DNA of 64,000 nucleotides, from the NCBI GenBank assembly GCA_002964805.2, contig PUDQ02000001.1, positions 9,572,001 to 9,636,000 on the forward strand. Reading direction: 5' to 3'. This DNA comes from Trametes villosa (taxonomy: Eukaryota > Basidiomycota > Agaricomycetes > Polyporales > Polyporaceae). How positions within the stretch are numbered: the first letter of the stretch is position 1; each line of letters opens with the position of its first letter. A program made the position numbers and the translations under genes. The notes beneath the pieces are model-generated. The model saw only the letters and a program-made list of their open reading frames with translations. It was not told the origin of the DNA and made no database searches. This document shows positions 45,553 through 57,015 of the stretch, piece by piece.

Positions 45553-48500
45553 TCAGGCGACCATGCCCATACGGGACACAAGCGCCTGGAAGCGCGGCCG
45601 AGGGAGAGCCTTCGTGAGGGCGTCCGCGAGGTTGTCTTCGGAAGGGCAGTGGATGACCGCCACTTCGTGAGAAGCGACGCGCTCGCGTACGAAGTGGTAA
45701 TGGATGTCGATGTGCTTCGTGCGGGCGTGCGAGACTTGGGCGTTCGCAGACGCAATCGCGCTCTGGTTGTCGACGAAGAGCGCGGTCGGTCCGGGAGGCG
45801 CGAAGCCGAGTTCCGCAAGGAGGGCGCGCAGCCACGCGATTTCGGAGGTCGCGAGGCTCGCCGCCATGTATTCGGCCTCCATCGAGGACTTCGCGACGGT
45901 GCGTTGCTTGCGCGAGGACCAAGAGATCGGGCCGCCGGCGAGGAGGAAGATTTGGCCGGAGATCGAGCGTCGGTCGTCGAGGTCGTTTCCCCAGTCCGCG
46001 TCGGAGTAGCCAATAGGCTCGGGCGTGGTGGTCGAGGCGCAATCCCGGCGGTAGACGATGCCGAGGTCGCGTGTGCCTTTCAGGTACCGGAGGACGCGCT
46101 TGGCGGCGGTGAGATGCTCGCGCGCTGGGTTGCTCGAGTACTGACTGAGCTGTTGGACAGCGTGAGCGATATCGGGACGGGTTCCCAGCGCAGCATACAT
46201 GAGCGATCCCACGATGGCTTGGTGCATCGCGCGAAGCTCCGGGTCTTCGGGGCCGGTGTTGGCACGGAGGCGGACGTTGGTGTCGAGTGGGGTGTCGACA
46301 GGGTTCGCGTTGGTCATGCCGAAACGCTCGAGGATCCGGTCGATGTATTGCGATTGGCGGAGGGTTAGGGTGCCGGCGTCGCGATCACGTTCGACTTCGA
46401 GGCCTACGACTTGGCGGATCGGGCCGAGGTCGGAGAGCTCGAAATGCGCGGCGAGTTCGTGCTTGAGCGTAGTGGTCGCCTGCGCCGAAGACGTGAGCAT
46501 GGTCATGTCATCGACGTGGACGGCTACAATGGCGATGTCAGCGTCGCGCGCGCGCAGATACACGCACTGGTCCGAAACGAGTCGCGTGAAGCCGAGTGAC
46601 TTGAACGCGCCGTCGAGCTCGATGTTCCACTCGCGTCCGGACTGCTTGAGTCCGTACAGCGTGCGGCGGAGGCGGCAGACGTCGGAGCGGCCGTTCTCGT
46701 ACAGAGGCGGTTGTCGCATGTACAGCTCCTCGCGCAGATGGCCGTTGAGGTAGGCACCGACGATGTCGGCAACTTGAACGTCCAGGTCGAGGATGGTGGC
46801 GAGCGCGAGGAGTGTGCGCAGCGTTTCGAGGCGGACAACGGGTGCGAATGTTTCGATGTAGTCGACGCCTGGAATTTGCGAAAAACCTTGTGCGACAAGC
46901 CGCGCCTTGTACTTGACGATGCGTCCGTCCGCGTCGCGCTTGATGCGAAAGACCCATTTGCATCCGATCGGTTTGCGATCGGGTGGGCAGGGCGTGAGCT
47001 CGTACGTGCCGAGGCGCTCGAGTTGCTCGATTTCGCGATCCATCGCGGCCTTCCATTCGGGCCAGTCAGGCCGCGCCTGGGCTTCCGCGAGGGACTGCGG
47101 GTCGTCGTTGGCGTTCGCAATGAGAATGCAGTCGGGTTCGTCTTCGAGCGCGAGTTCGGCGGATGCAGCGTCGGCTGCGGATGGGTCGGGAGCGGGAGCG
47201 AGAGGTTGAAAGCGGGGCGCCGGCTTGCGTGCATCGGGGTTATTGAGTTTTCGGTAGTCTGTCGTGGCGCCGGCGCGTCGGGTGCTTCGAGAATAGATGG
47301 GGATCTGGGATGGAGATGGCTTGACGGGGGCGCCGGGGGTTGATGGAGAGATTTTGGCGGCTGGAGTTGCGGGAACAGGGATGTCGGCGGTGTCTTGAGA
47401 GGTCGCACCCTCAGGCGGTTGCTGATTGTCGTCCTCCCCCTCAACCGACAGAGGGGGCGCATGCGGGATCTCCCCCTCGAACTTGTAGCCAGTGCGGTCG
47501 AAGATGACGTTGCGAGAGGTGATAACTTGACGAGTTGCGGGGTCGTAGATGCGATAAGCGCGGGATTCTTCGGAGAGTCCAAGGAAGCGGCATGGGCGTG
47601 ACTTGCGTGCGAGTTTGTTGAGCGGGCCGTCCTGGCGCAGGACCCAGCAGGTCGCGCCGAAGGTGTGGAGTTGCGAGACGTCGGGCTTGCGTCCCCAGAA
47701 CGCCTCGTACGGAGTCTTGTCAGGCAGCGCGCGCGTCGGAGAGCGGTTCTTGATGTAGATTGCGTAGTTGACGGCCTCGGGCCAGAGTTTGATGGGGAGG
47801 TTTGACTCGAATAGCATCGCGCGTGCGGCATTGAGGATGGTGAGGAACGAGCGTTCGGCGATGCCGTTTTGCGCGGACGAGTGCGCGGCAGTGAGTTCGA
47901 GGCGGATACCGTGCGCGCGGAGGAAGCCCTTCGTGTGGCGATTGACGAGCTCCTTGCCGTTGTCGACGCGCACGGCCTTGAGGCGAAGGTTCTTCTGGGT
48001 CTTGATGAACGCACGGTAGCCGCGGAAAGCTTCGAGCTGGTCCTTCTTGTCACGCGAGAAGAAGCGCACGGCATAGCGCGTGCAGACGTCCGTAAAGAGC
48101 GTGAAGTACTGCTCGCCGTGAGCGCCACGATGACGCGCGGGTCCCCACATATCGCAGACAGCGAGATCGCCAATCTGTCCGACACGCGTGAACGAACGCT
48201 GCGGGTACGGCTTGCGACGGTGCTTCGCCTCGATGCACGCGCGGCACTGCTCACTCGCGGGGACTGATTCGTCGACGTCCATCCCCGTGACGAGGCCCTT
48301 GCGCACCATGTCCCGCAAATAATCATAATTTAAATGCGCGAATATTTTGTGCCACTCGTCCCATGTACGTACATCGCGCGCACTCAGGGCGGTATCGTAG
48401 GATGTAGCTAATGCGAGGCGGTACAGACGCCCGGCTTTGGTACCGGTCATCAGTAGCTCGCCGCGTGCGGACCGGACTTCGACAGACTGTCCGCGGAACG

Positions 48501-49710
48501 CGATGTTGTAGCCCGATTCGGTGAGGCGCGCGACGGAGACGAGGTTGTGGGTGGCGGATGGGACGTGTGCGACGTGGGTGAGCGTGAGCGGGACAGGCGG
48601 GGAGTGACCGAGGCGAGCGAGGACGGGGACGGTTCCTTCTCCGAGTTGCGGGATGTCATGGCCGCCGACACCCTTGATGATCTTGCCGGGGGTTTCCGAG
48701 TAGTCGCGGAACTGGATGCGGTCGCGAGCGACGTGGGTCGTAGCGCCGGAGTCGAGGTAGTAGATGTCGGGGTCGGCGGCGGCGAGGGCTGACTCGGAGG
48801 CGTCGGTACCATCCTCGGCGATCCAGATCGTGCCGAGGACTTCGCGCGCAGGCGTATCGCCATCGGACTCGGGGTCGCGGTCGTCGGCGATGTACGCGCG
48901 GGAGTCGTTGTGGGTGTGCGGGCGTGAGTCTTGCGGGCGTCCGCCGGCGCGAGACGAGTCTTGATGCTGGCGGCGGTCGGCTCCTGAGCGCTGGTTCGAG
49001 CGCGGTCTGCCAGAGCGGCACTCGCGCGCCCAGTGCCCGCGTCGTCCGCACTTGTGGCAGGTGGTGTTCGACTTGTCGACGGCTTTGAGCGCGGTCTCGG
49101 GTTCGTCGTCGCGCTTAGAGCGCCGGTCTTCCTGGTGGATGCGTGCGATGAGCTTCGCAGAGGTGAGCTTGGCGGGTTGACCGGTAGATGGTGGTGCGAG
49201 GTCGAGAGGGTCGATTGCCCGAATGAACGGGTTCCAGGACTCGGGAAGGGAGGTGAGGATGATCATCGAGAAGTCAGCGTCCGAGACGGTTTGGCCCAGA
49301 GCATGAAGCTCGGACCGGTAGGAACGGAGCTTACGGAGGTGCTCCTCGATGTCTCCTCCTTCGGGGCATTGAGCGCGGAAGAGCTTGCGTCGCGCTTCGA
49401 TGATTCCGATGGGGCCGGTCTCCTGGAAGGTCTCGGCGAGGGTGTCCCACGCCTCCTTCGAGGTCTTCGCGTCTTGCGCATACACCAAGACGTCCTTCGC
49501 GATGCGGAGGCGGATCGCGCGGAGGGCCTTGGCGTCCTTCTTGCGCCACGCGGGTTGCTGGGCGGTGTCGGCCGGTAGGGTGGTGTCGCCGGAGACGTAC
49601 TCCCACAGCTCGAGCTCGGCGAGGATGTCTTGCATCTGGATGCGCCAGGTGTGATAGTTGTCCCCGTTGAGGGGCTCGATGCGGTAGCTCGAGGACGAGT
49701 CGTCGGACAT
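45553..49710 (-). CDS. copia Gag-Pol polyprotein
   Basis: One frame of 1385 codons from ATG 49710. Gag (about 1-210, UBN2-type, starting with YRIEPLNGDNYHTWRIQMQD) is followed by a CCHC zinc knuckle at about 218-231 (CHKCGRRGHWAREC) and an aspartic protease (YYLDSGATTHVA). Integrase has a zinc-binding head (HKIFAHLNYDYL ... CRACIEAKH) and catalytic DDE residues (AVCDMWGP, VRVDNGKEL, QNGIAERSF). Then come the reverse transcriptase (FRIKRDADGRIVKYKARLVA, and the active site HVDDMTML) and RNase H (GYSDADWGNDLDDRRS, SSMEAEYMAA). The order protease, integrase, reverse transcriptase, RNase H defines Ty1/copia. All catalytic residues are present. Gag and Pol share one frame with no frameshift or stop between them, so the ratio of Gag to Pol must be set some other way. 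Confidence 0.96.
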   Translation of the reverse strand: MSDDSSSSYRIEPLNGDNYHTWRIQMQDILAELELWEYVSGDTTLPADTAQQPAWRKKDAKALRAIRLRIAKDVLVYAQDAKTSKEAWDTLAETFQETGPIGIIEARRKLFRAQCPEGGDIEEHLRKLRSYRSELHALGQTVSDADFSMIILTSLPESWNPFIRAIDPLDLAPPSTGQPAKLTSAKLIARIHQEDRRSKRDDEPETALKAVDKSNTTCHKCGRRGHWARECRSGRPRSNQRSGADRRQHQDSSRAGGRPQDSRPHTHNDSRAYIADDRDPESDGDTPAREVLGTIWIAEDGTDASESALAAADPDIYYLDSGATTHVARDRIQFRDYSETPGKIIKGVGGHDIPQLGEGTVPVLARLGHSPPVPLTLTHVAHVPSATHNLVSVARLTESGYNIAFRGQSVEVRSARGELLMTGTKAGRLYRLALATSYDTALSARDVRTWDEWHKIFAHLNYDYLRDMVRKGLVTGMDVDESVPASEQCRACIEAKHRRKPYPQRSFTRVGQIGDLAVCDMWGPARHRGAHGEQYFTLFTDVCTRYAVRFFSRDKKDQLEAFRGYRAFIKTQKNLRLKAVRVDNGKELVNRHTKGFLRAHGIRLELTAAHSSAQNGIAERSFLTILNAARAMLFESNLPIKLWPEAVNYAIYIKNRSPTRALPDKTPYEAFWGRKPDVSQLHTFGATCWVLRQDGPLNKLARKSRPCRFLGLSEESRAYRIYDPATRQVITSRNVIFDRTGYKFEGEIPHAPPLSVEGEDDNQQPPEGATSQDTADIPVPATPAAKISPSTPGAPVKPSPSQIPIYSRSTRRAGATTDYRKLNNPDARKPAPRFQPLAPAPDPSAADAASAELALEDEPDCILIANANDDPQSLAEAQARPDWPEWKAAMDREIEQLERLGTYELTPCPPDRKPIGCKWVFRIKRDADGRIVKYKARLVAQGFSQIPGVDYIETFAPVVRLETLRTLLALATILDLDVQVADIVGAYLNGHLREELYMRQPPLYENGRSDVCRLRRTLYGLKQSGREWNIELDGAFKSLGFTRLVSDQCVYLRARDADIAIVAVHVDDMTMLTSSAQATTTLKHELAAHFELSDLGPIRQVVGLEVERDRDAGTLTLRQSQYIDRILERFGMTNANPVDTPLDTNVRLRANTGPEDPELRAMHQAIVGSLMYAALGTRPDIAHAVQQLSQYSSNPAREHLTAAKRVLRYLKGTRDLGIVYRRDCASTTTPEPIGYSDADWGNDLDDRRSISGQIFLLAGGPISWSSRKQRTVAKSSMEAEYMAASLATSEIAWLRALLAELGFAPPGPTALFVDNQSAIASANAQVSHARTKHIDIHYHFVRERVASHEVAVIHCPSEDNLADALTKALPRPRFQALVSRMGMVA

Positions 49711-49806
49711 GGCGAGAGGTAGCGGTGTGAGATGAGAAGCGAGTTACGAGTGAGGAAGTCGAGAGCGAGGGTAGAAGTCAAGCGAGTGCGAGCGGTTGCG
49801 GTCAGA

Positions 49807-49823
49807 GCGCAGGGCTCATAACC
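49807..49823 (-). other. Primer-binding site: initiator tRNA-Met anticodon arm (half-tRNA type)
   Basis: The plus strand reads GCGCAGGGCTCATAACC directly next to the LTR. This is the sequence of the anticodon stem-loop of fungal initiator tRNA-Met, including the CAT anticodon. The element's RNA is therefore complementary to the interior of the tRNA, as in Drosophila copia, which uses a cleaved tRNA half, rather than to the tRNA 3' end. Confidence 0.85.
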
Positions 49824-50046
49824 TGCGAGAAGGTTAGCGCGCGTGTGAGAGTGAAACGATGGACAGCGAGCGGAGGCTCGCGCCTATGTATTTATACTAC
49901 CGTACGGCTACTATACAAGTCAACTATTCGCGAGCCTTCTATCTACGGTGGGGCGCGGCTCCCGGGCGTTGAGTAGCGTAAGTGGCGCACGGAGGCGCAT
50001 TCCCGAGGCGGCGCGCGCCACGCACGGCGGCGCGCACATTCCGACA
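49824..50046 (-). repeat. 5' LTR of the copia element
   Basis: 223 bp and apparently identical to the left LTR. On the minus strand a TATAAATA box lies near 49885-49892, so transcription would run leftward into Gag-Pol. Confidence 0.93.
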
Positions 50047-50051
50047 CTATT
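50047..50051. repeat. Target-site duplication, right copy (CTATT)
   Basis: Matches 45305-45309 exactly. Confidence 0.9.
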
Positions 50052-50299
50052 GACTCAGCTGCGCTGCTCCTCATCATCCCCGGCAGGCAGAATTCCCATG
50101 GGCGACGCCAGGGCCAGCATCCCATTCGCCCGCGACGCGGCGCGCCGCCGCACTTGGGCAGGGCGCACGGCGGCTGACCGGCTGCGCCTCGCGCGACCGT
50201 CGGAGCGGCGCCATATTCTGCAGAGCCGCATCGCCATTCCGTCAGCAGGCAGGCCGAGGCGCGCCATCTGCGGGCAGCTTGGCAAGCACGGAGAGATGC
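50052..50299. other. Intergenic flank of copia insertion
   Basis: GC-rich, with no gene recognised. It forms the upstream region of the small secreted protein gene, so the element lies roughly 330 bp upstream of that gene's ATG. Confidence 0.5.
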
Positions 50300-50306
50300 T
50301 ATAAGG
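50300..50306 (+). promoter_or_regulatory. TATA box of small secreted protein gene
   Basis: TATAAGG lies about 75 bases upstream of ATG 50381. Confidence 0.5.
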
Positions 50307-50380
50307 CCTTCGGGGAGGGAAGCGGAACACTAACAAGCAGCTTTCGACTTCCCCGCCGCAGACGTATTCCACACTCTACA

Positions 50381-50743
50381 ATGCAGTTCAAGAACCTCTT
50401 CTTCACTCTCGCGAGCATCGCCGCCGTCGCAGTTGCTGTGGTACGCTTGACATGGGCTTGATGGCGCGCCCACGCTCGACACTGATCCTCGCTTGCAGCC
50501 CGCTGCGGAGTCCGACGTTGCCGACCTGACGCTCACCACTGCGGTGACCACCAACACCTTCACTGCGAGCAAACTCCTGCAGAGCTTCGAGCGCGGTGAG
50601 TACCGCTGTGTGTCCCTCGACAGATATTCTGACTGACCTGGAACTTCGCAGTCGAGCCCTGGGTCACGACGATCACGACGGACACCGTCTGGACCGTCAC
50701 TCACACCGTCACCCAGCAGGCGTCGAGCACGGCCTCGGCTTGA
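50381..50743 (+). CDS. Small secreted protein, 82 residues
   Basis: Three exons (50381-50440, 50499-50595, 50652-50743) with consensus introns of 58 and 56 bp give 82 residues. The first exon is a signal peptide (MQFKNLFFTLASIAAVAVAV). The mature part starts PAAESDVADLTLTTAVTTNTF and ends in a Thr-rich tail (EPWVTTITTDTVWTVTHTVT) without cysteines. It does not end in a CAAX motif, so it is not a mating pheromone precursor. The Thr-rich tail suggests O-mannosylation. Small secreted proteins of unknown role are common in wood-decay fungi; this one matches no family I can name. The split of the frame over three short exons means simple ORF calling would miss it. Confidence 0.7.
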
Positions 50744-51608
50744 GGTGCGTATGTGCGCGCACAGACGCTAGCTGTGGTAGCTCACGTTCAGCCTCCAGAG
50801 GCGTGCTGGTCAACATGACGCCCAACGTCGGCATCTAGCTTAGAGCACAGTCTGGGATTTGAGATATCTGAATGGAATTGTATCAGTGCTGGTGGACTTC
50901 TGCAGTAATGGATATTCTTTCTGCGTACCAGGGTAGCTGCGCTTCAGTGAAGTTGATAGTCCAGGATGTCTGAGGGCCGCATAAGCGCTATTTCGGAAGC
51001 GTCGTGCACGATACGAATAGCTCGAGCTACACGTCCTCCATTCATCGCGAGTTCCTCCACTATCCGACTAGGTCACTTCGTCTGAGGGCAGTGAAGCAGC
51101 CGGAGAATGATGGGGACGTTGATTCAATATTGCGCACAGAAGAAGGGATGAGCTGAATGTCGTCCGGAGCACGCAACAAGCTGCGGCACGGTCACAATAT
51201 GCACGCGTGACATCCAAATCGGGGTCTGCACGAAGTCACGTAGGAACAAAGTCACACCAAGCGGCGGGCGGATTGAAGCTTGAGCTTGACCGAGTAGCCG
51301 ACGGGGGACGGTGTATATAGTCTTGGACAAGCCGCACCAGCAAACTAAATAAAAAGAGGATGAGTACACCATGTGGACGTGGCGGTGATCTGCCACTGAC
51401 CTTGAGAAATCGCGTAATTGGACGGTCCGCAGGAACCCAGATCTGTCGAAGAACCCTGTGCAGGCATATCGTCGCCTTTCGTGAGTGGCATACAAGGCTC
51501 GTAAAAGCGCAAAGTGAAGGGAGGTGATGCAAGAATAAATAGTCAATAGCAATACACTTCGATAGCAGGATCGACTAGAAGCACAACAAGGGGGCCGAAA
51601 ACACACGC
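50744..51608. other. Intergenic stretch, no gene recognised
   Basis: This lies between the convergent 3' ends of the small secreted protein and HAP5 genes. Nothing recognisable. Confidence 0.5.
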
Positions 51609-52468
51609 TCAGGAGAGCGAACGAGGCTCTATGGGGCCGGGAGGTTGAAGCAAAGACTGCAGCTACGACGTCAAACGTGAGCCTGTGGTATACGCAAAGA
51701 GTCCGAGCAGGAACGCATACCTGATCCAGGTCGACGCCGTTCGCAACATCCTCGGGATTTGCTTCTTCGTTCTCTATTGATGCCTGCTGGGAATCCTCTC
51801 GACTCTGCGGCGCCTTGGATACGCTCAGCACGCAGTATGGACTGAAATCGCTGCGACTTACCGCAGCCCCGTTGCCCTGCACTGCGGCTCCCTTCTTCTG
51901 GGCCTTCCCTCCGGCTTGTCCAGCAGCACCAGGGGGCTCCTCTCGAGGAACAATGTCGATGAGGAAGTCAAACTGGTCGGACTTGCTCAATGCCTTGGCA
52001 ATGTCCGCGCGCGAGAGCGTTCGCCGCTTGTTCGAGTCGGCGATGATGAAGGCGCGCGCAGTGATCTCCGCAATGAAGACTAGGCGAGGGTGCTACTGTT
52101 GGTATGCATCACGGTACGGAGGGAAACGCGGTACTCACTTTCACAGGCCTTGCAGAACAGTATGGGGGCTGAGGCTTTATGAGATGGGCCGACTAGACCC
52201 GAGTGTTCTTCAGCACGCACCATCTGCTGCAATCATCTACAAGCCCACACGCGCACGATTCATACCGAGTTCTCGTGATGAACCTTGCGATGCGCACCTT
52301 GACCTCCGGGTCACTCTTCATGACCTTCTTGATTCGCGCGAGCGGCAGCGGAGGATGGCGGTAGTCCGGCGTCTCTTGCTCTGCCGCGTCCACTTGCCGC
52401 TGCCAGAAAGAGCGCAGGAACTCATGAAGCGGTTCGCCAGGTTGTACAAATGGTTTAGAGGAGGACAT
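51609..52468 (-). CDS. HAP5: CCAAT-binding factor subunit HAP5 / NF-YC
   Basis: Six exons: 52298-52468, 52221-52236, 52139-52168, 51862-52079, 51721-51804, 51609-51656, giving 188 residues. Exon 1 ends [21 protein letters not shown], the first histone-fold helix of NF-YC. A 16-nt microexon codes MIAAD, then [30 protein letters not shown] and [26 protein letters not shown] complete the fold. The Ala/Gln tail is short. The frame can be read through the fourth intron (57 bases, GTAAGT to GCAG, a multiple of three), but the extra residues do not belong to the family, so it is taken as spliced. HAP5 pairs with HAP3 and the dimer recruits HAP2 to CCAAT boxes in nuclear promoters. It lies head-to-head with RVB1. 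Confidence 0.9.
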
Positions 52469-52706
52469 GGTCGAGCGTGAGTACGAAGCGTTCTGGACAC
52501 TGCGAGACACAAGTCGCGCAGCTGACGCGCTTTGGGAAGGGCGGAGACCAATCTGAGTCTGGCGTTTTGGGTGAAAGCTCTGTCGGAGATTGGTCGGGGT
52601 TGAGTTATCCTTGCGCGTCTACGCGGACATCGAGCGCGAAGTTGAGCGCGACCTCGACAAATAACAACTTCATCGTCTCTCCTCCACCCCTGCAATTTCA
52701 CAGACG
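52469..52706. promoter_or_regulatory. Shared divergent promoter of HAP5 and RVB1
   Basis: Only 238 bases separate the two start codons, so the upstream regions must overlap. No TATA box is evident, as is usual for housekeeping pairs. If the alternative upstream ATG of HAP5 (52510) were used, the gap would be smaller. Confidence 0.65.
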
Positions 52707-54485
<1,779 letters not shown>

Positions 54486-56255
54486 CCGGGAGAGGCAGAG
54501 GGCTCGGAGGCTCGGCACGAGCGTTGTATATTTCTACTCGCGTCCTCGGGTGGCTGACGATGCGTGTCAGTCAGGTGAAGCCATTGTACCAAAATGTCGA
54601 CGGGCCCCAGACGGTTCGTACCCCCTTCTTGTATTAGATCATGGCTTGTCAATCCGAGCCGTGGGTGTGCTTCGAGGGCGTTGTGACCTCGGCAAGTGCT
54701 AGGCTCCTGATGCCACACTTCGCCGTTTCATACAGTCAGGAGGTCGGACCGATATCCGTTCCGACACTAGAGAAGAGAACCTCGCGCCTGAATGTCAGGT
54801 TTCCGGCGTTCATCCTGTGTCGCCAGCGCTTGCCCCGAAATACCGCGGAATCGAGGAGCCAACAATATGGTGCTACAAACTTTCAGTGTCGTTTCGCCTT
54901 TCTCCTTGCATTCCAGAGCACGCCATAACGCGCCCTAGCCGCAGCGTCATACTCGCGGTGGCCCGACGCTTTCGCGCGTTCTATAACAGGTGCGTCAGGT
55001 GGTCTGCTTCCCAAGAGCGATGCCCTCGCGCTACGGTGTCATGGCGTCAACGCCTTCCCTGGCGCCCTGCTTCCCAGTCACCTGCGCTGTCGGGGCGAAC
55101 GCTCTTTTGACCCTAGTTTCCGCGGCGTTATGAGGACGGGATAGTTCCCAGGCTAACACATGACAGCACCTTGAGAAGATGCGCCTTTCATGCCCGTTCA
55201 GGGCACCCTTTCTGCAGGGACGGTATGAGGTGCGTTCTCGTCCTCTCCCTTGTAGATCACTATAATACTCATGCACTACCAGGTGTGCTCGCGAGGAAGG
55301 CCCCAGGGATGGAAGAACGACGCTTGGAAGCACCGATGCACCGCGGGCAGGCACGATGCCAGATTCCGTCACGGACGTCGTACCTGTCTTGCCGTAGCAC
55401 CCCTTCCATGGTACGTGTGCGCATCGGGCGCGCGAGCAATACTACCGCAATGGTCGCACATGACGACACTTTCACAGACGCGTCGGGAGCACTGCCGATG
55501 GGACCGACGCCGACGCGAAATATGGCGGCAACTTGTATGTGAAGGGGCACGTGGTGAGCAGTGAGTACCCTCTGGGCTCTCGTTCTGTGATGCCCGTGGG
55601 GTGCGATCGTGCGCGGCGAGCGAAAGGGGGCGGCGTGGGTCTACGAAGTGTTGCTTCTTGATGCGGGACGCCGCAGCCCAGCCGCGCACGTATAGCCCTT
55701 TGCCTTGGAACGGCGCGCTGCGCTCTCTTGTCGAGCCGCGGGTTGGAGCTGAGTGTTATCGTCTATCGCAGCTGCCTTGGCTGAGGCAAGCTGCTTGCGC
55801 ATCCGAGACAGGACGCAGTGTTCTGACGCGCCCCGCCGTGGCCCGGGAGTTTCGGCACCCGTCGTGCCCGGAGAGGCCCATATCGAGCATGGGACGCGGG
55901 CGTGGGCGGCAAGCCCGTTCCGCACTAGCCCTGGCAGGAGAAGCGCAGCGGTGCTTCTCTTCGCCGTCTAGGCAGCCCAATGCGCCGCAAGTGGTGTGAA
56001 TCTTCTGGCGCAGCCACGCCCGAAGAGCGCTGTCGATGATGTGCCCGTCCTCAGCTGTCCCGTAGGGTCCTCGGCCATGCCACATCCGGATCTGGCGCCA
56101 ACGTGGTCTCTCCGTGTATAAGTACCCTCTCGACGCAGCACGCCCATGTCTAACCTCCCCTTGCCCGCATCCACTGGGGTCTACGCGGGACATCCCGCCT
56201 TGCCTGCGCCCTTCCCAGATCCTCGATCATACCCCCTCTGCCAGTCTTTCTGGTC
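54486..56255. other. Intergenic stretch, no gene recognised
   Basis: About 1.8 kb with short frames only. Around 55260-55680 there are frames on both strands with biased composition but no family match; a decayed gene is possible. A TATA-like GTATAAGT near 56115-56122 may serve the DUF6593 gene. Confidence 0.45.
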
Positions 56256-57015
56256 ATGATGAACAGGTCGCTGCCGTACTTCATTGAGGACCGCACCGGG
56301 CACTACACCGACACAGATTTCGACGAAATTTACGACCGGGTGTTCCTTCGCGTGTCGCGCCCCCCGCCCAGCCAGGCCGCGCACTTCGCGGAGACGACGC
56401 TGCTGGTGTACGACACGGGCCGGCGGTCGTCGAGCAAGCGCCATTCCCGCCCATTGTCGCACGAGCCCGCCGTCATTCTGGAGTTCGGTCAGAATGGCGC
56501 GCTCGGAACGATATCCTTCGTCGGCTCGTCGGTGTCTATGCCCATGAGCCATTACCTGAGGAGGACGTCGATGTTCGCGGGGTGAGTAGCCTGTGGCACT
56601 ACGTGTGGCATGTGGCGAGTAGCTGACATGCCTGTATTCAGATCGCTGTCGAGGAAGTTCACCGGCTCGAACGGGGAGGAGTACCGTTGGATATACCGGG
56701 GCGTCAAGGAGCACGAGTGGTCGGTAAGTCGAGCCTCTATCCCGTCTCAAGTATGTGAAGCTTATGATCGTTGGCAGTGCGTTGACTCTCGCGAGTACGT
56801 CGTCGCGCACTACACCTTGAAGCCCCCAGAAAAGCCCGCGTATAACACTTCGGGCAACATGCTCACGATCTACGAGCCTTTCACACACATGGCGGTCGGT
56901 GAGTACCCCTCTGTCTCGGTGCCGAGGTTACGGTTTCGCTGACACGTCGCCTCTCTCTTCAGAGATTCTCGCTTCGCTTACGATAATGCGCTACCTCGCC
57001 GCTAGCAAGTACTGA
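56256..57015 (+). CDS. DUF6593 domain protein
   Basis: Four exons (56256-56581, 56642-56723, 56778-56898, 56963-57015) give 193 residues. The start MMNRSLPYFIEDRTGHYTDT fits this basidiomycete-specific family. Characteristic parts are AETTLLVYDTGRRS, PAVILEFGQNGALGTISFVG, SNGEEYRWIYRG and LTIYEPFTH, ending MRYLAASKY. The EYRWxxRG segment is the most conserved feature. The domain resembles a small beta-barrel of tubby-like or lipid-binding type, but its role is unknown. An upstream ATG at 56146 opens a short frame that stops before 56256, so it is either an upstream ORF or an unrecognised first exon. Splice signals are canonical and no lesion is seen. Confidence 0.75.

Larger units (their letters stand above)
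45310..50046 (-). mobile_element. Complete Ty1/copia LTR retrotransposon
   Basis: A 4737-bp element in minus orientation. It has two 223-bp LTRs that look identical when read side by side, a perfect 5-bp target duplication, a tRNA primer site directly inside the 5' LTR (right side), one uninterrupted Gag-Pol frame and a polypurine tract against the 3' LTR (left side). Everything needed for autonomous transposition appears present, and the LTR identity implies a recent insertion. Confidence 0.96.

Noticed and set aside
46524..48326. 600-codon frame inside the copia polyprotein in another frame
   Set aside because: Highly biased Ser/Arg/Ala/Thr composition typical of a GC-rich shadow frame of the real Gag-Pol.
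49807..49823. Part of a tRNA gene
   Set aside because: Only the anticodon arm is present, without acceptor stem or T arm, and it abuts the LTR. It is a primer-binding site.
49948..50304. Plus-strand frame starting in the copia LTR
   Set aside because: It spans the LTR boundary and target duplication, is Arg-rich and not conserved; a chance frame.
50381..50743. Mating pheromone precursor
   Set aside because: No C-terminal CAAX prenylation motif; a signal peptide is present instead.
51805..51861. In-frame read-through of a HAP5 intron
   Set aside because: Open only because the intron length is a multiple of three. It has perfect GTAAGT and CAG signals, and the added residues do not fit NF-YC.
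55140..55700. Possible gene between RVB1 and the DUF6593 gene
   Set aside because: Frames on both strands are short, splice patterns inconsistent and no family is recognisable. Recorded only as intergenic.
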